DNA of 64,000 bases from positions 62,001 through 126,000 of the forward strand of contig JANQSD010000021.1 of NCBI GenBank assembly GCA_028284225.1, given 5' to 3'. The position numbers were made by a program, and so were the translations under genes. The stretch comes from Arenicellales bacterium. Lineage in GTDB: Bacteria > Pseudomonadota > Gammaproteobacteria > Arenicellales > JAHEKD01. Under the pieces are notes generated by a model, which worked only from the letters and a program-made list of their open reading frames with translations, was not told the DNA's origin and did no database searches. Positions 8,951 through 18,127 of this stretch are shown piece after piece; position 1 is the stretch's first letter, and every line of letters begins with the position of its first letter.

Positions 8951-9619
8951 ATGAAATCAAAGATTCGTTCGATTTCGACACTGATTGTCATTTTGCTTTT
9001 CATTGTTGGTTGCACACAAGTTGCTATTTTGTCTTTGAATCAAGTAGAACTGACCAAAATTTCAGTACAAGATGAAAAAATCTACTTGCTGGGTGAATTT
9101 AATTCGCAATCTTATGATCAGGTCAAAACAGCCATAGACAGTCACTCCGGTATTAAAACTATTGTGCTGACTGCAAACCCAGGCTCTCTCGATGATGAAA
9201 CAACATTTAAACTAGCAAGATATATTCGCGAAAAAGGTCTGAATACGCATTTACTTAGTCGCAGTGTCATTGCTTCAGGCGCCGTTGATTTATTTTTATC
9301 CGGGGTTAACAGGACAATAGAAAAAGGCGCGCAACTTGGCGTTCATTCCTGGTCAGATGGGTCAAAACAAGCAAAAGATTTCCCACGCAATCATCCAGAC
9401 CATAATTTTAATGCTTCTTATATTAAAGATATGCTCGGCACAGATGAATTTTACTGGTTTACGATTTATGCCGCACCAGCCGATTCAATATACTGGATGA
9501 ATGATGAAGAAATAAAAGCCTATAAACTCACAACGCAGGCGTTTGTTTCCCCAACCAATAAGCCTACGCCATTCGGTGAGGCGTTTAATATTGCCCGAGA
9601 AGATATTTTGCAGAATTGA
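8951..9619 (+). CDS. ClpP-fold periplasmic lipoprotein (COG3904-like)
   Basis: The 222-residue product begins with a lipoprotein signal peptide ending in the lipobox-like IVGC, so it is probably lipid-anchored. The rest resembles ClpP/crotonase-fold periplasmic proteins: a strand-turn-helix IKTIVLTANPGS, then SVIASGAVDLFLSG with the expected serine, then AQLGVHSW with the expected histidine. These could form a serine-type catalytic pair, but no activity is established here. ATG at 8951 is chosen over a TTG one codon earlier. It follows the M48 protease by 11 bp, so it is likely the fourth gene of that operon. Confidence 0.7.
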   Translation: MKSKIRSISTLIVILLFIVGCTQVAILSLNQVELTKISVQDEKIYLLGEFNSQSYDQVKTAIDSHSGIKTIVLTANPGSLDDETTFKLARYIREKGLNTHLLSRSVIASGAVDLFLSGVNRTIEKGAQLGVHSWSDGSKQAKDFPRNHPDHNFNASYIKDMLGTDEFYWFTIYAAPADSIYWMNDEEIKAYKLTTQAFVSPTNKPTPFGEAFNIAREDILQN

Positions 9620-9692
9620 TATTTAAAATAGTGGCACAATCTGATAATAAACTTGATTAAAGCTTGTTGACCTAAAAAATGAGAGAAACATT

Positions 9693-10156
9693 ATGCAAAG
9701 CGGAATATATCTTTTATTAGCTGTTCTCATCGGTATCATTTCTGCGATTTACTTGCCAATGAATAGTTCTGTCTCCCGATACCTTGGATCACCTTTAACA
9801 GCAAATATCACTTTTTATTTTGTTGCACTGGTCACCTCTGTAATTGTTTTTGCGATGATTGGTGAGTTTCAAACTATCTCCAACATTAAAAATGTCCCGC
9901 CCTATTTATATCTAACCGGTTTCATCAGCGCATTTATCGTTTTAGCCATAGCGCATTTATCGTTTTAGCCATCACGTTTTTGATTCCGATCCTTGGCGCC
10001 AGAAAACTGCTAATTCTTTCATTGGCCGGGCAGTTAGTGATGGCGATGATCGTTAGCCACTTAGGTATTTTGGAATCACCTAAAGACCCTATAACGGTCA
10101 AAAAGATTGTCGGGGCCGGTTTGCTATTTCTAGGTGCAGTGGTATCGGTGAGTTAA
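9693..10156 (+). pseudogene. YdcZ/DUF606-type DMT transporter, frameshifted by a tandem duplication
   Basis: The frame starts at ATG 9693 (GAGAG upstream) and encodes four-helix membrane protein sequence typical of the DUF606/YdcZ family (IYLPMNSSVSRYLGS near the N-terminus). A 23-bp unit occurs twice in tandem at 9927-9972. The extra copy throws the frame into a stop at 9966-9968 after 91 codons. If one copy is removed, the frame continues without interruption to TAA at 10154-10156, giving a normal 146-residue protein ending FLGAVVSVS. This is therefore a recent, single-event inactivation. Loss of one copy would restore it. Confidence 0.85.
9927..9972. repeat. 23-bp perfect tandem duplication
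   Basis: Two identical 23-bp units, 9927-9949 and 9950-9972, start AGCGCATTTATCG and end TTTTAGCCAT. They lie inside the YdcZ-type gene and cause its frameshift, since 23 is not a multiple of three. Confidence 0.97.
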
Positions 10157-10195
10157 ATAAAGGCTTAACTTTTAGCTTCCGTTTTTTACTGAACA

Positions 10196-10942
10196 TTAAT
10201 TAAGTAGTGCTTTTCGAATCAGATTCAGCGCCATCAAGGCCAAAATTACATCGATGATGAATACAAATCGTTGCTCTGAAATTCTGGGACGAAATTGTTT
10301 ACCGACAGTGACACCCAACATTGCGAAAATACTCCCTAGCAAACCCACCGGAACCAGCTCCTTAGATAAAATACCACCATGCCAGTAGCCTATGGTTAAT
10401 GGAATACCACCGATCAAGAACATCCAGCCTGCGGCACGAACAAACTCCTCTTTATTCAGGCCTAATATACGTAAATAAATCACGGTAGGTGGTCCCCACA
10501 CGGTTGTCAGCCCACCTAGTGCTCCCGCCAAACTTCCGGCAAAAATTGCGTAAAGTGAATGACGTTTATTTTCAAGCTTAAGCTGCGGCAAGTTTTTCTG
10601 TGAAATTAAAAATAAGGCGATACCAAAGGCGATTAATATATATATGACACGTTCATTGACCTGACTGGCAAAGCTGGACGCAATATAAATCGTCAGCGCA
10701 ATTGCCACAAGAAATGGCCAGAAATTCGTTAACACCCAGCGAAACTGACCGGATTGCCAGGCTTGTAATAAATTGCTAAACAATAATGGTAAGACGATTA
10801 ATCCTAGTGCCTGGTGTGCATCAAAGAAAAAAACCATCAGTGAAATTGCGACAGTAGGCAAACCAAGGCCAGCTATGCCTTTGACCGTACCCGCAGCCAG
10901 CATAATCACAAAAAAGACCAACCAGGATTCCAGTCCATCCAT
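10196..10942 (-). CDS. TauE/SafE family transporter
   Basis: This is a 248-residue integral membrane protein of the TauE/SafE family, which exports sulfite, sulfoacetate or related organic anions. The N-terminal helix carries AAGTVKGIAGLGLP, and the second repeat begins AGSLAGALGGLTTVWGPPTVIYL, the paired glycine-proline motifs of the family. About eight hydrophobic segments are visible. ATG at 10942 is preferred, with GAGGA ten bases upstream; a GTG 18 codons earlier (10996) has no clear ribosome binding site. The substrate is not indicated by its neighbours. Confidence 0.85.
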   Translation of the reverse strand: MDGLESWLVFFVIMLAAGTVKGIAGLGLPTVAISLMVFFFDAHQALGLIVLPLLFSNLLQAWQSGQFRWVLTNFWPFLVAIALTIYIASSFASQVNERVIYILIAFGIALFLISQKNLPQLKLENKRHSLYAIFAGSLAGALGGLTTVWGPPTVIYLRILGLNKEEFVRAAGWMFLIGGIPLTIGYWHGGILSKELVPVGLLGSIFAMLGVTVGKQFRPRISEQRFVFIIDVILALMALNLIRKALLN

Positions 10943-11281
10943 TATCCCAGAGTCCTCAGTTGGATCAATGTTAAGGCTGATAGCGAACTCAGCCACAAGG
11001 TGAATGCCTGAACACGGCTATTTACATCACAGTTCATGCAGTTAACTTTATATCACAGCGGTCCAACTCGGGTTAGTTTTCCTACTCTCCTGGAAGGTGA
11101 TTTTGCGTATTTGATAAATGCCAATGTCATTCCTCCCCTTCCAGGGAGGCCAGGAGGGGTCATCATTGATAATTACAGTAACAATTAAATATTAGACGTC
11201 AGTAATGGACGTATAGGTAGCCTGAGACTGCGATAATGCCGGCAACATTAGTATGGTTGCTGTAGCGAGCAAGGCCCGTTT
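10943..11281. other. intergenic stretch with an imperfect palindrome
   Basis: No convincing gene is seen between the TauE start and the ccmI stop. A 9-bp inverted repeat, CCTGGAAGG (11089-11097) and CCTTCCAGG (11137-11145), embedded in C- and G-rich flanks, forms a possible intergenic palindrome. I see no T-tract that would make it a terminator. Confidence 0.5.
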
Positions 11282-12532
11282 CTAATTAACAATTTCGTCA
11301 ATCACAACCCGCAAACGGTTTGTTTGATTGGGATCAATCACTACTGATTGTCCCTGGAAATCACCACTCTGGGCGGTCGGTTCGCCTGATTTGGAAATTC
11401 TCGCTGAAACGACAATTTGATCAAAACCCGAAAGTTTTAACGATGGAATCATCGCCATTGCATCGGTCAATGTTACTGCCAGTGGTAATTCACCGGCTTT
11501 ATGTTTAGAAACAGCCAGTGGCATTGGCGGTCCCGCTGCAGCCTTGGCAAACACAAACAAATGATCGTCGGTACTGATCTGCTGTTTCAATTTTTCGGCT
11601 ATATCAACCGTAACACTAATCCCTTTGTTATCGGATGGTTGCGCCTGTTCTTCAGTCGTAGCAACCGTGTCTTGCTCAGCGATGCCGGCTCGCTCCCGGG
11701 CTATGCTTATTAACTTTTCAAGCTCAGCTTTATTTTCCGGATCACTCACAGTTGCTTTGCTTTTTTGAAAATAATTTATGGCTGTTTGATAATCCAGTGC
11801 TCTGAATGATGACATACCGGCCAACCATAATGCCTGTGAATGATTGCCATCAACCTGCAAAGCCTCCTCAATCAGTCTGTTGGCTTTATCGTTAAAGGTC
11901 CCACCACTCGCCATCACTACTGCGTCGGCATAGCGCACCAATACATCCGGATCATCACCACTCAACTCATAAACTTTTTGCATTGCAGTTTCTGCATCGG
12001 CAAATTGCTGTGTCACCATGTAGGTTCTGGCCAGCACATACCAACCTTCAAGATCATCCGGTTCTTGTTCCAATCTGGCTTCGAGCTGCTCTATCATTTC
12101 ATCAACAGACGGCAACTTTTGATCTGCTGCCACCTGTTGATCAACATTGTTTTGCTGAGCTTGAAAGATTGAGGTCGGATTACCCACTGCCGTGTAAATC
12201 AACAATGCCAGCAGCGGAACCATGAGCACAATAACTACTGTGGAAAGACCATAAAAAGTTGCGGAACGGTCTTTTTCAGTATCTTTGTCCGCCTGATCTT
12301 TAAGTTCCAGTAACAATAACGCCTCGGTTTCCTCCCGAATAGTTTTTAGTTGGTCAGGTTCAACTAAATTATCTTCGGCATCTTTATTAATCGCCTCCAG
12401 CTGCTGTCTGGTGGCCTCAATTGTTGCCTGTTGATGATCAGGTAAAACCGAACGCCTGGCTCCCAGCAAACCGGGTACAATGAAAATCAGCGCAACCAAA
12501 ATCAAAAGCAAAGCAAACAACAAAAAAGTCAT
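11282..12532 (-). CDS. ccmI: cytochrome c-type biogenesis protein CcmI
   Basis: CcmI carries apocytochrome c to the CcmFH heme ligation complex. The 416-residue product has two N-terminal transmembrane helices (about 1-21 and 92-115) with a cytoplasmic leucine-zipper-like loop between them. A periplasmic TPR domain follows (LEGWYVLARTYMVTQQFADAETAMQKV and repeats, about 160-275), then a C-terminal beta-rich domain ending in RLRVVIDEIV. This matches the long fused form of CcmI. It is the last gene of ccmFGHI, ten bases after ccmH. Confidence 0.9.
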   Translation of the reverse strand: MTFLLFALLLILVALIFIVPGLLGARRSVLPDHQQATIEATRQQLEAINKDAEDNLVEPDQLKTIREETEALLLLELKDQADKDTEKDRSATFYGLSTVVIVLMVPLLALLIYTAVGNPTSIFQAQQNNVDQQVAADQKLPSVDEMIEQLEARLEQEPDDLEGWYVLARTYMVTQQFADAETAMQKVYELSGDDPDVLVRYADAVVMASGGTFNDKANRLIEEALQVDGNHSQALWLAGMSSFRALDYQTAINYFQKSKATVSDPENKAELEKLISIARERAGIAEQDTVATTEEQAQPSDNKGISVTVDIAEKLKQQISTDDHLFVFAKAAAGPPMPLAVSKHKAGELPLAVTLTDAMAMIPSLKLSGFDQIVVSARISKSGEPTAQSGDFQGQSVVIDPNQTNRLRVVIDEIVN

Positions 12533-12541
12533 GGTAAATAT

Positions 12542-12994
12542 TTACTCTTTGCGCTCATCGAGCAATTGTCTTGCCCGCTGCTGCTCTTGTTGGCTGATAG
12601 TGACTGTTTGCATTTTACTTTTACGAATGTAAGCCGCCAGAATTCCTAATCCAAGCATCAGAAACAGTAAAGGTCCAAGCCATAATAACAACGTCTTAGC
12701 ACTCACCGGTGGTCGGTATAGAACAAAATCGCCATAGCGGTCAGTCATAAACTGAAGGATTTGTTCATCACTGTCACCTTGTACTATCTTTTGTTGGACT
12801 ATGGTTTTGAGATCATTAGCCAGACCGGCATTGGAATCTGCCAGGTTCTGATTCTGGCAGACCAGACAACGTAATTCGCTGATCAGTTTTTGGTAACGTT
12901 CGGCTTGCTGGTCGGTTTCGAATTCAACAACATTAATCGCTGAATAGGCTGAGTTAAACAGCAATGCCAGCAGCAGCATTATGATTAATCTCAT
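12542..12994 (-). CDS. ccmH: cytochrome c maturation protein CcmH (CcmL)
   Basis: This 150-residue membrane-anchored thioredoxin-like partner keeps the CXXCH cysteines of apocytochrome c reduced for heme attachment. The redox motif LRCLVCQNQNLADSNA contains the two active cysteines separated by two residues. A signal peptide is at the N-terminus and one transmembrane helix at about 105-123 (LLLWLGPLLFLMLGLGILAA). The ATG overlaps the stop of ccmG by four bases. It is the short form without a TPR domain; that function is carried by the following ccmI. Confidence 0.93.
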   Translation of the reverse strand: MRLIIMLLLALLFNSAYSAINVVEFETDQQAERYQKLISELRCLVCQNQNLADSNAGLANDLKTIVQQKIVQGDSDEQILQFMTDRYGDFVLYRPPVSAKTLLLWLGPLLFLMLGLGILAAYIRKSKMQTVTISQQEQQRARQLLDERKE

Positions 12995-13521
12995 GACTCA
13001 GACTCTAGTTGTGCAACCAAAGCCAATAACTGCTGTGCATCTTGTTCTGCAACGGGTCCGATATGCTTGAATCGGATCTTGCCGTCTTTATCAATCAAAA
13101 AGGTCTCCGGCACACCGTAAACCCCAAAATCAATGCCGACCTGACCGCCAGCATCAACGATAACCTGGCTGTAGGGATTGTCGTAACGTTGCAACCATCC
13201 AACTGCGTCATCATGATTATCTTTGTAGTTTAAGCCGACAATTGTCGCGCCCTGTGCAGCCATACTTAATAAAACCGGATGTTCAACTTTACAGGCTGCG
13301 CACCAGGAAGCCCACACATTCATTAACCAAATTTGGCCAAGCATATCTTGATTAGAAACTAATGTCTCATCATCAACCAAAGTAGGTAAAGAAAAAGCCG
13401 GTGCTGCTTTGTCAATTAACGGCGAAGGCACATAACGCGGATCATTTTTTAGTCCCAAAGCTAAAAATATTGCAACCACAATAAAACCAATCAGAGGCAA
13501 ACCGAATTTCAGTAACTTCAT
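12991..13521 (-). CDS. ccmG: thiol:disulfide interchange protein CcmG/DsbE
   Basis: CcmG is a periplasmic thioredoxin-fold reductant for cytochrome c maturation. The 176-residue product has an N-terminal anchor helix (about 5-23) and the active site WASWCAACKVEHP (CAAC). The cis-proline region GVYGVPETFLID is conserved, as in the DsbE subgroup. It overlaps ccmF upstream and ccmH downstream by four bases each, so the genes are translationally coupled. Confidence 0.94.
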   Translation of the reverse strand: MKLLKFGLPLIGFIVVAIFLALGLKNDPRYVPSPLIDKAAPAFSLPTLVDDETLVSNQDMLGQIWLMNVWASWCAACKVEHPVLLSMAAQGATIVGLNYKDNHDDAVGWLQRYDNPYSQVIVDAGGQVGIDFGVYGVPETFLIDKDGKIRFKHIGPVAEQDAQQLLALVAQLESES

Positions 13522-15470
13522 GCTGCTGCCTGCACCAATCGGGAATTGCTTCGATAGCGTTTATCACAAACAGCGATCAAACCACCAAACCCCATCAACA
13601 AACCGCCTAACCATATCCAACGCACAAAGGGTTTGTAATACAAGCGTAAACTCCAGTTATTTTCATCAAGCTGATCCCCGAGTGCGACATATAAATCCCT
13701 GGTAAATCCTGGGTCGATAGCCGCCTCTGTCATGGGATTAGACTGAATGGGATAAAAGCGCTTTTCCGGTGTCAGCGTAACTTGATGCCGATCATTTTGA
13801 CTGATATCAACTGAACCGCGCACCGCCGTGTAATTCGGCCCCTGAACTTCACTGATACCATTAAATGTAAACACATATGGGCCGATATTTTGGCTTTGCC
13901 CTACCGCCAGCCTGACATCTTTTTCAACACTGTACAGTGAAACCAAGGCGATGCCGATAGCACACATGCCCAAGCCGATATGCGCGACGGTCATACCATT
14001 AATCGCAGCCGGAATCCGTCTTAATGAGGTTATCTTGTTTTGCTGGCCTATCCAACGTCGCCCCCATTCAGTTACAGCCCCATAAATCGCCCAGCTCCCG
14101 ACCACAATACCCAGCAAGGCCTGCCATTTAAAATCGGTAAAATAAAATATAGAGATAACCAGCGCAGAGCCCAGTGAAGCCAGAACCAGGACAATCATCG
14201 TTTGTCCGAGCCGCTTTAATTGATCCCGTTTCCATCTCAAATACACACCTACCCCGCAAAGCAATAACAGCGGTAACATCAACGGTATAAAGATGGCATT
14301 GAAATAGGGCGGTCCAACTGAAATTTTACCTGCCCCCAGAGCATCAATAAATAATGGATACAGTGTTCCCAGTAATACACTCAAGGCAGCGACAAATAGC
14401 AACACATTATTAAACAGTAACCCGGATTCTCTTGAGATAAAACCAAACTGTGCGGTGCTTTGAATTTGACTGGCTCTGAATGCATAAAGCGTCAAAGACC
14501 CGCCGATCGTGATAATTAACAGGATCAGAATAAATACGCCACGTGTTGGATCAGTGGCAAAAGCATGTACTGAGGTTAATACACCTGATCGGACTAAGAA
14601 TGTACCTAACAACGATAATGAAAATGCAGCAATCGCTAATAACAATGTCCAGGCTTTTAACGTACCGCGTTTTTCAGTCGCAGCCAGGGAATGGATTAAT
14701 GCCGTACCCACCAGCCAGGGCATAAATGATGCGTTTTCTACCGGGTCCCAAAACCACCAACCGCCCCAGCCAAGTTCATAATAGGCCCACCAACTGCCCA
14801 GCACTATACCAATGGTTAAAAACATCCAGGCGATGTTAGTCCAGGGACGTGACCATCTAGCCCAGGCCGCATCGGCTTTACCGCTGATTAATGCCGCGAT
14901 AGCAAACGCGAACGCCACTGAAAAACCCACATAGCCCATATAGAGCATCGGCGGGTGAATAATCAAACCGGGATCTTGCAATAAGGGGTTCAGATCACGG
15001 CCCTCGGGCGGCACGGGAAATAGTCGGTTAAAAGGATTCGAAGTAAACAAAATAAACAATAAAAACCCAACGCTGACCATACCCATGATAGACAGAATTC
15101 GGCTCAACATTGCCTGGGGAATATTGTGGCTAAACAATGCTACTGCAGCCGTCCAGCCAGCCAGAATTAAAATCCATAACAGTAAAGACCCTTCATGTGC
15201 ACCCCAAACGCCACTAATCAGATAAACCAGGGGTAACGAAGTATTGGAATTCTGGGCGACATAGGCAACTGAAAAATCATGCACAATAAAACTATAGGTC
15301 AAGGCCAGATACGACAAACTGATAAACAGTAACTGCGCGTAGGCCAATGGTCGCGCCAGATAGGCCCAGCGTTTGATTTGCAGCCCCGCGCCTGCCAGCG
15401 GCAAAACGGTCAGCAATAGTGCCATGCACAATGCAAGTGCCAGGCAAAAATTTCCCAATTCGGCGATCAA
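13518..15470 (-). CDS. ccmF: heme lyase CcmF
   Basis: CcmF is the integral membrane core of the heme ligation complex, which joins heme to apocytochrome c in the periplasm. The 650-residue length, about 15 hydrophobic segments and the tryptophan-rich motif GWGGWWFWDPVENASFMPW identify it. Heme-ligand histidines are expected in the flanking loops (HDFSVAYVAQNS, GSLLLWILIL region). The start is a TTG at 15470, giving MIAELGNF, which matches the family start; the nearest ATG would remove the first helix. It is the first gene of ccmFGHI. ccmABCDE, usually just upstream, is not in the window. Confidence 0.95.
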   Translation of the reverse strand: MIAELGNFCLALALCMALLLTVLPLAGAGLQIKRWAYLARPLAYAQLLFISLSYLALTYSFIVHDFSVAYVAQNSNTSLPLVYLISGVWGAHEGSLLLWILILAGWTAAVALFSHNIPQAMLSRILSIMGMVSVGFLLFILFTSNPFNRLFPVPPEGRDLNPLLQDPGLIIHPPMLYMGYVGFSVAFAFAIAALISGKADAAWARWSRPWTNIAWMFLTIGIVLGSWWAYYELGWGGWWFWDPVENASFMPWLVGTALIHSLAATEKRGTLKAWTLLLAIAAFSLSLLGTFLVRSGVLTSVHAFATDPTRGVFILILLIITIGGSLTLYAFRASQIQSTAQFGFISRESGLLFNNVLLFVAALSVLLGTLYPLFIDALGAGKISVGPPYFNAIFIPLMLPLLLLCGVGVYLRWKRDQLKRLGQTMIVLVLASLGSALVISIFYFTDFKWQALLGIVVGSWAIYGAVTEWGRRWIGQQNKITSLRRIPAAINGMTVAHIGLGMCAIGIALVSLYSVEKDVRLAVGQSQNIGPYVFTFNGISEVQGPNYTAVRGSVDISQNDRHQVTLTPEKRFYPIQSNPMTEAAIDPGFTRDLYVALGDQLDENNWSLRLYYKPFVRWIWLGGLLMGFGGLIAVCDKRYRSNSRLVQAAA

Positions 15471-15581
15471 ACGTTATTTATCTCAGCTATTTGGAACTAG
15501 TTAATAAGCGGAAGGCTAATTATACGCCGAGTTTTTGATTTTTTTGATTTGGATTTCTTATTGGCGGTTGATTAATTGAGG

Positions 15582-16004
15582 TTAACAATCACCGATGCGT
15601 TTTCCTTCAGAGGTAACGGTCATTTCCATCGATTCACCACCAAACGAGCCATTCATGACCATTTTTCCGGTAGCTGAATTGCCATCTCCACTAACAGTAA
15701 AACTGCCGTTGCCGGTCATGGTTCCGCCGTCGATATTACATTGCATATCATAACTCATGGTCTTGCCGGACAAATTAGTATTAACCGAACAGGCATCTTT
15801 AGGCATGCCTTCCATCATTTCTTTTGGATCAAATTTGAATTCCGTCATGCATTCCTGGTTAGTATAGGTACGCGAGCCCAAAAATGGATTAGTCGTTGTT
15901 CCCGTTATCTCCCATAACCCCGGTGTAATCGGTAATGTGTCGGCTGCATGAGTCAGATTCATTACCATGCATACTCCCAATAGTGCGGTCACCATCCTGT
16001 TCAT
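15582..16004 (-). CDS. DUF3617 periplasmic protein
   Basis: The 140-residue product has a signal peptide ending in THAAD, so the mature protein is about 120 residues and periplasmic. It matches DUF3617: PGLWEITGTT near the mature N-terminus, a cysteine in the NQECMTE segment, CNIDGGTMTGNGSFT, and a final cysteine (IGDC). The four cysteines may form disulfide bonds. No function is known for this family. It stands alone between ccmF and a DMT transporter. Confidence 0.82.
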   Translation of the reverse strand: MNRMVTALLGVCMVMNLTHAADTLPITPGLWEITGTTTNPFLGSRTYTNQECMTEFKFDPKEMMEGMPKDACSVNTNLSGKTMSYDMQCNIDGGTMTGNGSFTVSGDGNSATGKMVMNGSFGGESMEMTVTSEGKRIGDC

Positions 16005-16110
16005 AATTGATCCTTTATTAAGATTTATGTGTTGACGATCTTAGCATGCAATTCATTAAAATATGTGTGAAAGATTTAACTAAAATTCTTTAAACATCAT
16101 CTTAACAAAA

Positions 16111-17013
16111 TCATACGTTTGGCAGCTTGGCGCTTCGTTCGCGCCAGACAATTAATAAACCGCCGCCAACAATTAACACTACTCCCGGGAATAATTGTTC
16201 AAAAGGTGTTTCGTCAAAAATAACCCAGCCTATTATGTAGGAAAAAGGAATGCCGAAATATTCAAACGGTGACAGGTTGCTGGGTTGTGTCAGCCTGTAG
16301 GCTGAAATCATTGATAACACCGCAAAACCACCGACGATGCCCATGGCGATTAACCAAAACCAGCTTTCCGTAGCAACATCAACATAATCGGCCGTGGTTA
16401 ACATGAGCAGTGATGACCCCAATAAGGCACCGAAACTTGAATACAGATTAATGGTTGCAGTGGGCACTTGCTGATCAAAAAAGCGTACACAAACACTGGA
16501 TAAAGCATAAAAGAATGCTGCAGCAATCGGCAATAAGGAATACAGTTTAAATACTTCGGTTCCGGGTTTTAAAATCAACAGCACGCCACCAAAACCAATC
16601 GCAACAGCTAACCAGCGCAGTACACCGACTTTATGCTTTAATAGCGGAACCGATAAGGTGGTAATGAATAACGGCCCCGCAAAGGCCAGCGTCGAAGCCG
16701 TGGCAAATTCCATAATAGTCAGTGAATAATATAAACAAAACTGCGCGATGGCGATGAAAAGCCCTCGCAACAACCCCAGGCGCCAACGATTAATAATAAT
16801 GGGTCGGCCTTTTTCATGCCAATCTGAAGATAAATAAAGCACCAGTAAGCTGGGCAATAATCCAAACAGATTACGATAAACTGCCAGTTGTTGCACTGGA
16901 TAATCATCGCCTAAATATTTGATAATTGCTCCCTGCACATCAAATAGAAATATCGCCAAGATGATCAATAAAACCGCTTTAGCGAAATTTGAAGATGACG
17001 AAGAGCCCACCAA
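16111..17013 (-). CDS. EamA/DMT family transporter
   Basis: This 300-residue inner-membrane protein has about ten hydrophobic helices in two EamA repeats (about 10-145 and 155-290). Typical features are DVQGAIIKYLG in helix 1, FATASTLAFAGPLFITTLS at the end of the first repeat, and LSPFEYFGIPFSYIIGW in the second. Family members export amino acids, nucleotides or other metabolites; the substrate cannot be assigned. The start is a TTG at 17013 or the adjacent GTG; there is no nearby ATG and no clear ribosome binding site. Confidence 0.85.
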   Translation of the reverse strand: MVGSSSSSNFAKAVLLIILAIFLFDVQGAIIKYLGDDYPVQQLAVYRNLFGLLPSLLVLYLSSDWHEKGRPIIINRWRLGLLRGLFIAIAQFCLYYSLTIMEFATASTLAFAGPLFITTLSVPLLKHKVGVLRWLAVAIGFGGVLLILKPGTEVFKLYSLLPIAAAFFYALSSVCVRFFDQQVPTATINLYSSFGALLGSSLLMLTTADYVDVATESWFWLIAMGIVGGFAVLSMISAYRLTQPSNLSPFEYFGIPFSYIIGWVIFDETPFEQLFPGVVLIVGGGLLIVWRERSAKLPNV

Positions 17014-17101
17014 GGAAATTCAATTTGTTATTGCCAGCCTCCTTTTAGCTTAGTGGCCTGGATTAAGCAAGCATGACTTTAGGGCCTGTTGCCTAGATAT
17101 G

Positions 17102-17140
17102 AAAAAAGCGCCTACAGTTAATAATAAACGCGTAGGCGCT
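17102..17140 (-). terminator. rho-independent terminator
   Basis: AGCGCCTAC (17107-17115) pairs perfectly with GTAGGCGCT (17132-17140). Read on the minus strand, the stem is followed by a run of six T residues. It lies about 45 bp after the stop of the hypothetical envelope gene ending at 17183. Confidence 0.85.
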
Positions 17141-17182
17141 AGACTACTGGTGCAATAGATCGAACTATTACACGGCGCGGCT

Positions 17183-18127
17183 TTAGAGTTTCAAATCCAT
17201 TTCAGCCATTTGTTCATTATTCGCGCTGGTTACTGTGTCCGGGCTATACAGTATGATCTCGGTTGTAACCCCATCATTTTGGTTTTCTGACACCGCAACA
17301 TTTATTTCTTCAAGTGATGACAGTCCTTTTGATTGGTTAATAGCCCGCCAGATATATTCCGATTTATCACCATCTTGATTAGTTCTGGTTTCGATGGGAT
17401 TACCGTATTTATCGATTAGACGATTGTTAACTTGCTGCTGATTGGCTTGTACAACTTGGATCAGTTCTATGCGCTCAAGGCGTGCAATGCGATTATCACT
17501 AAACCACGCCTTCAAGCATTTGGAATTTGTTTCAACGACACCACTACTGCACACATCTGGATTCATGGTCATCAAACCGTTGTTGACATCATAATGCGGC
17601 TCAACTGCAAACGTTTGGGTGATGATCTCGGACACTTGATCGGCAGACATGCCAAGACGAATACCTGTTACGTCAAGCTGACCTTGCACTAATTCGTCAT
17701 CATAACGATTGGCTGTCCAGTTTTCCTGCTCGCCTGACTGAGTTTGATTATCATATTGTTGGTTATCAGTTGCCGTGACTTGCCTGATTAACCAATTATT
17801 ATTTCGGGACAACTCACCCTGATAAACAACTTCATTGAGGCCTCTGATTAAACCGGTTAATTTGATAGCAGAGAGCTGTGGGCATTCATAGCTCAGCATT
17901 GCACGGACGCTATCACTTAATGCTTGTAATTGTGTCGCTTGTTCATAAAGCGACGGTTGGGTTGTATCAACCGTGATATTGGCGGGTTGATAACAGGAAA
18001 AATTGCTGCTTACAGAGACAGTTTGTAGCGGATCATCGATCAACACTCGATCAGCCCAGGCCGCAGAAATCATAAGCGCGTAAATAAAAACAGCGGCCAT
18101 GAAAAATTTACTGACAGGATTAATCAT
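17183..18127 (-). CDS. hypothetical exported protein
   Basis: I do not recognise this 314-residue protein. It has a signal peptide ending near SAAWADR, so it is probably periplasmic, with six mature cysteines that could form disulfides. The central part (GIRLGMSADQVSEIITQTF) resembles the short helix-strand motif found in SmpA/BamE-like and other exported proteins that respond to substrate, but this is weak. The ATG at 18127 overlaps the upstream stop (ATGA), with GGTG nine bases before it, so the gene is coupled to the SH3-domain protein gene. A terminator follows. Confidence 0.75.
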   Translation of the reverse strand: MINPVSKFFMAAVFIYALMISAAWADRVLIDDPLQTVSVSSNFSCYQPANITVDTTQPSLYEQATQLQALSDSVRAMLSYECPQLSAIKLTGLIRGLNEVVYQGELSRNNNWLIRQVTATDNQQYDNQTQSGEQENWTANRYDDELVQGQLDVTGIRLGMSADQVSEIITQTFAVEPHYDVNNGLMTMNPDVCSSGVVETNSKCLKAWFSDNRIARLERIELIQVVQANQQQVNNRLIDKYGNPIETRTNQDGDKSEYIWRAINQSKGLSSLEEINVAVSENQNDGVTTEIILYSPDTVTSANNEQMAEMDLKL

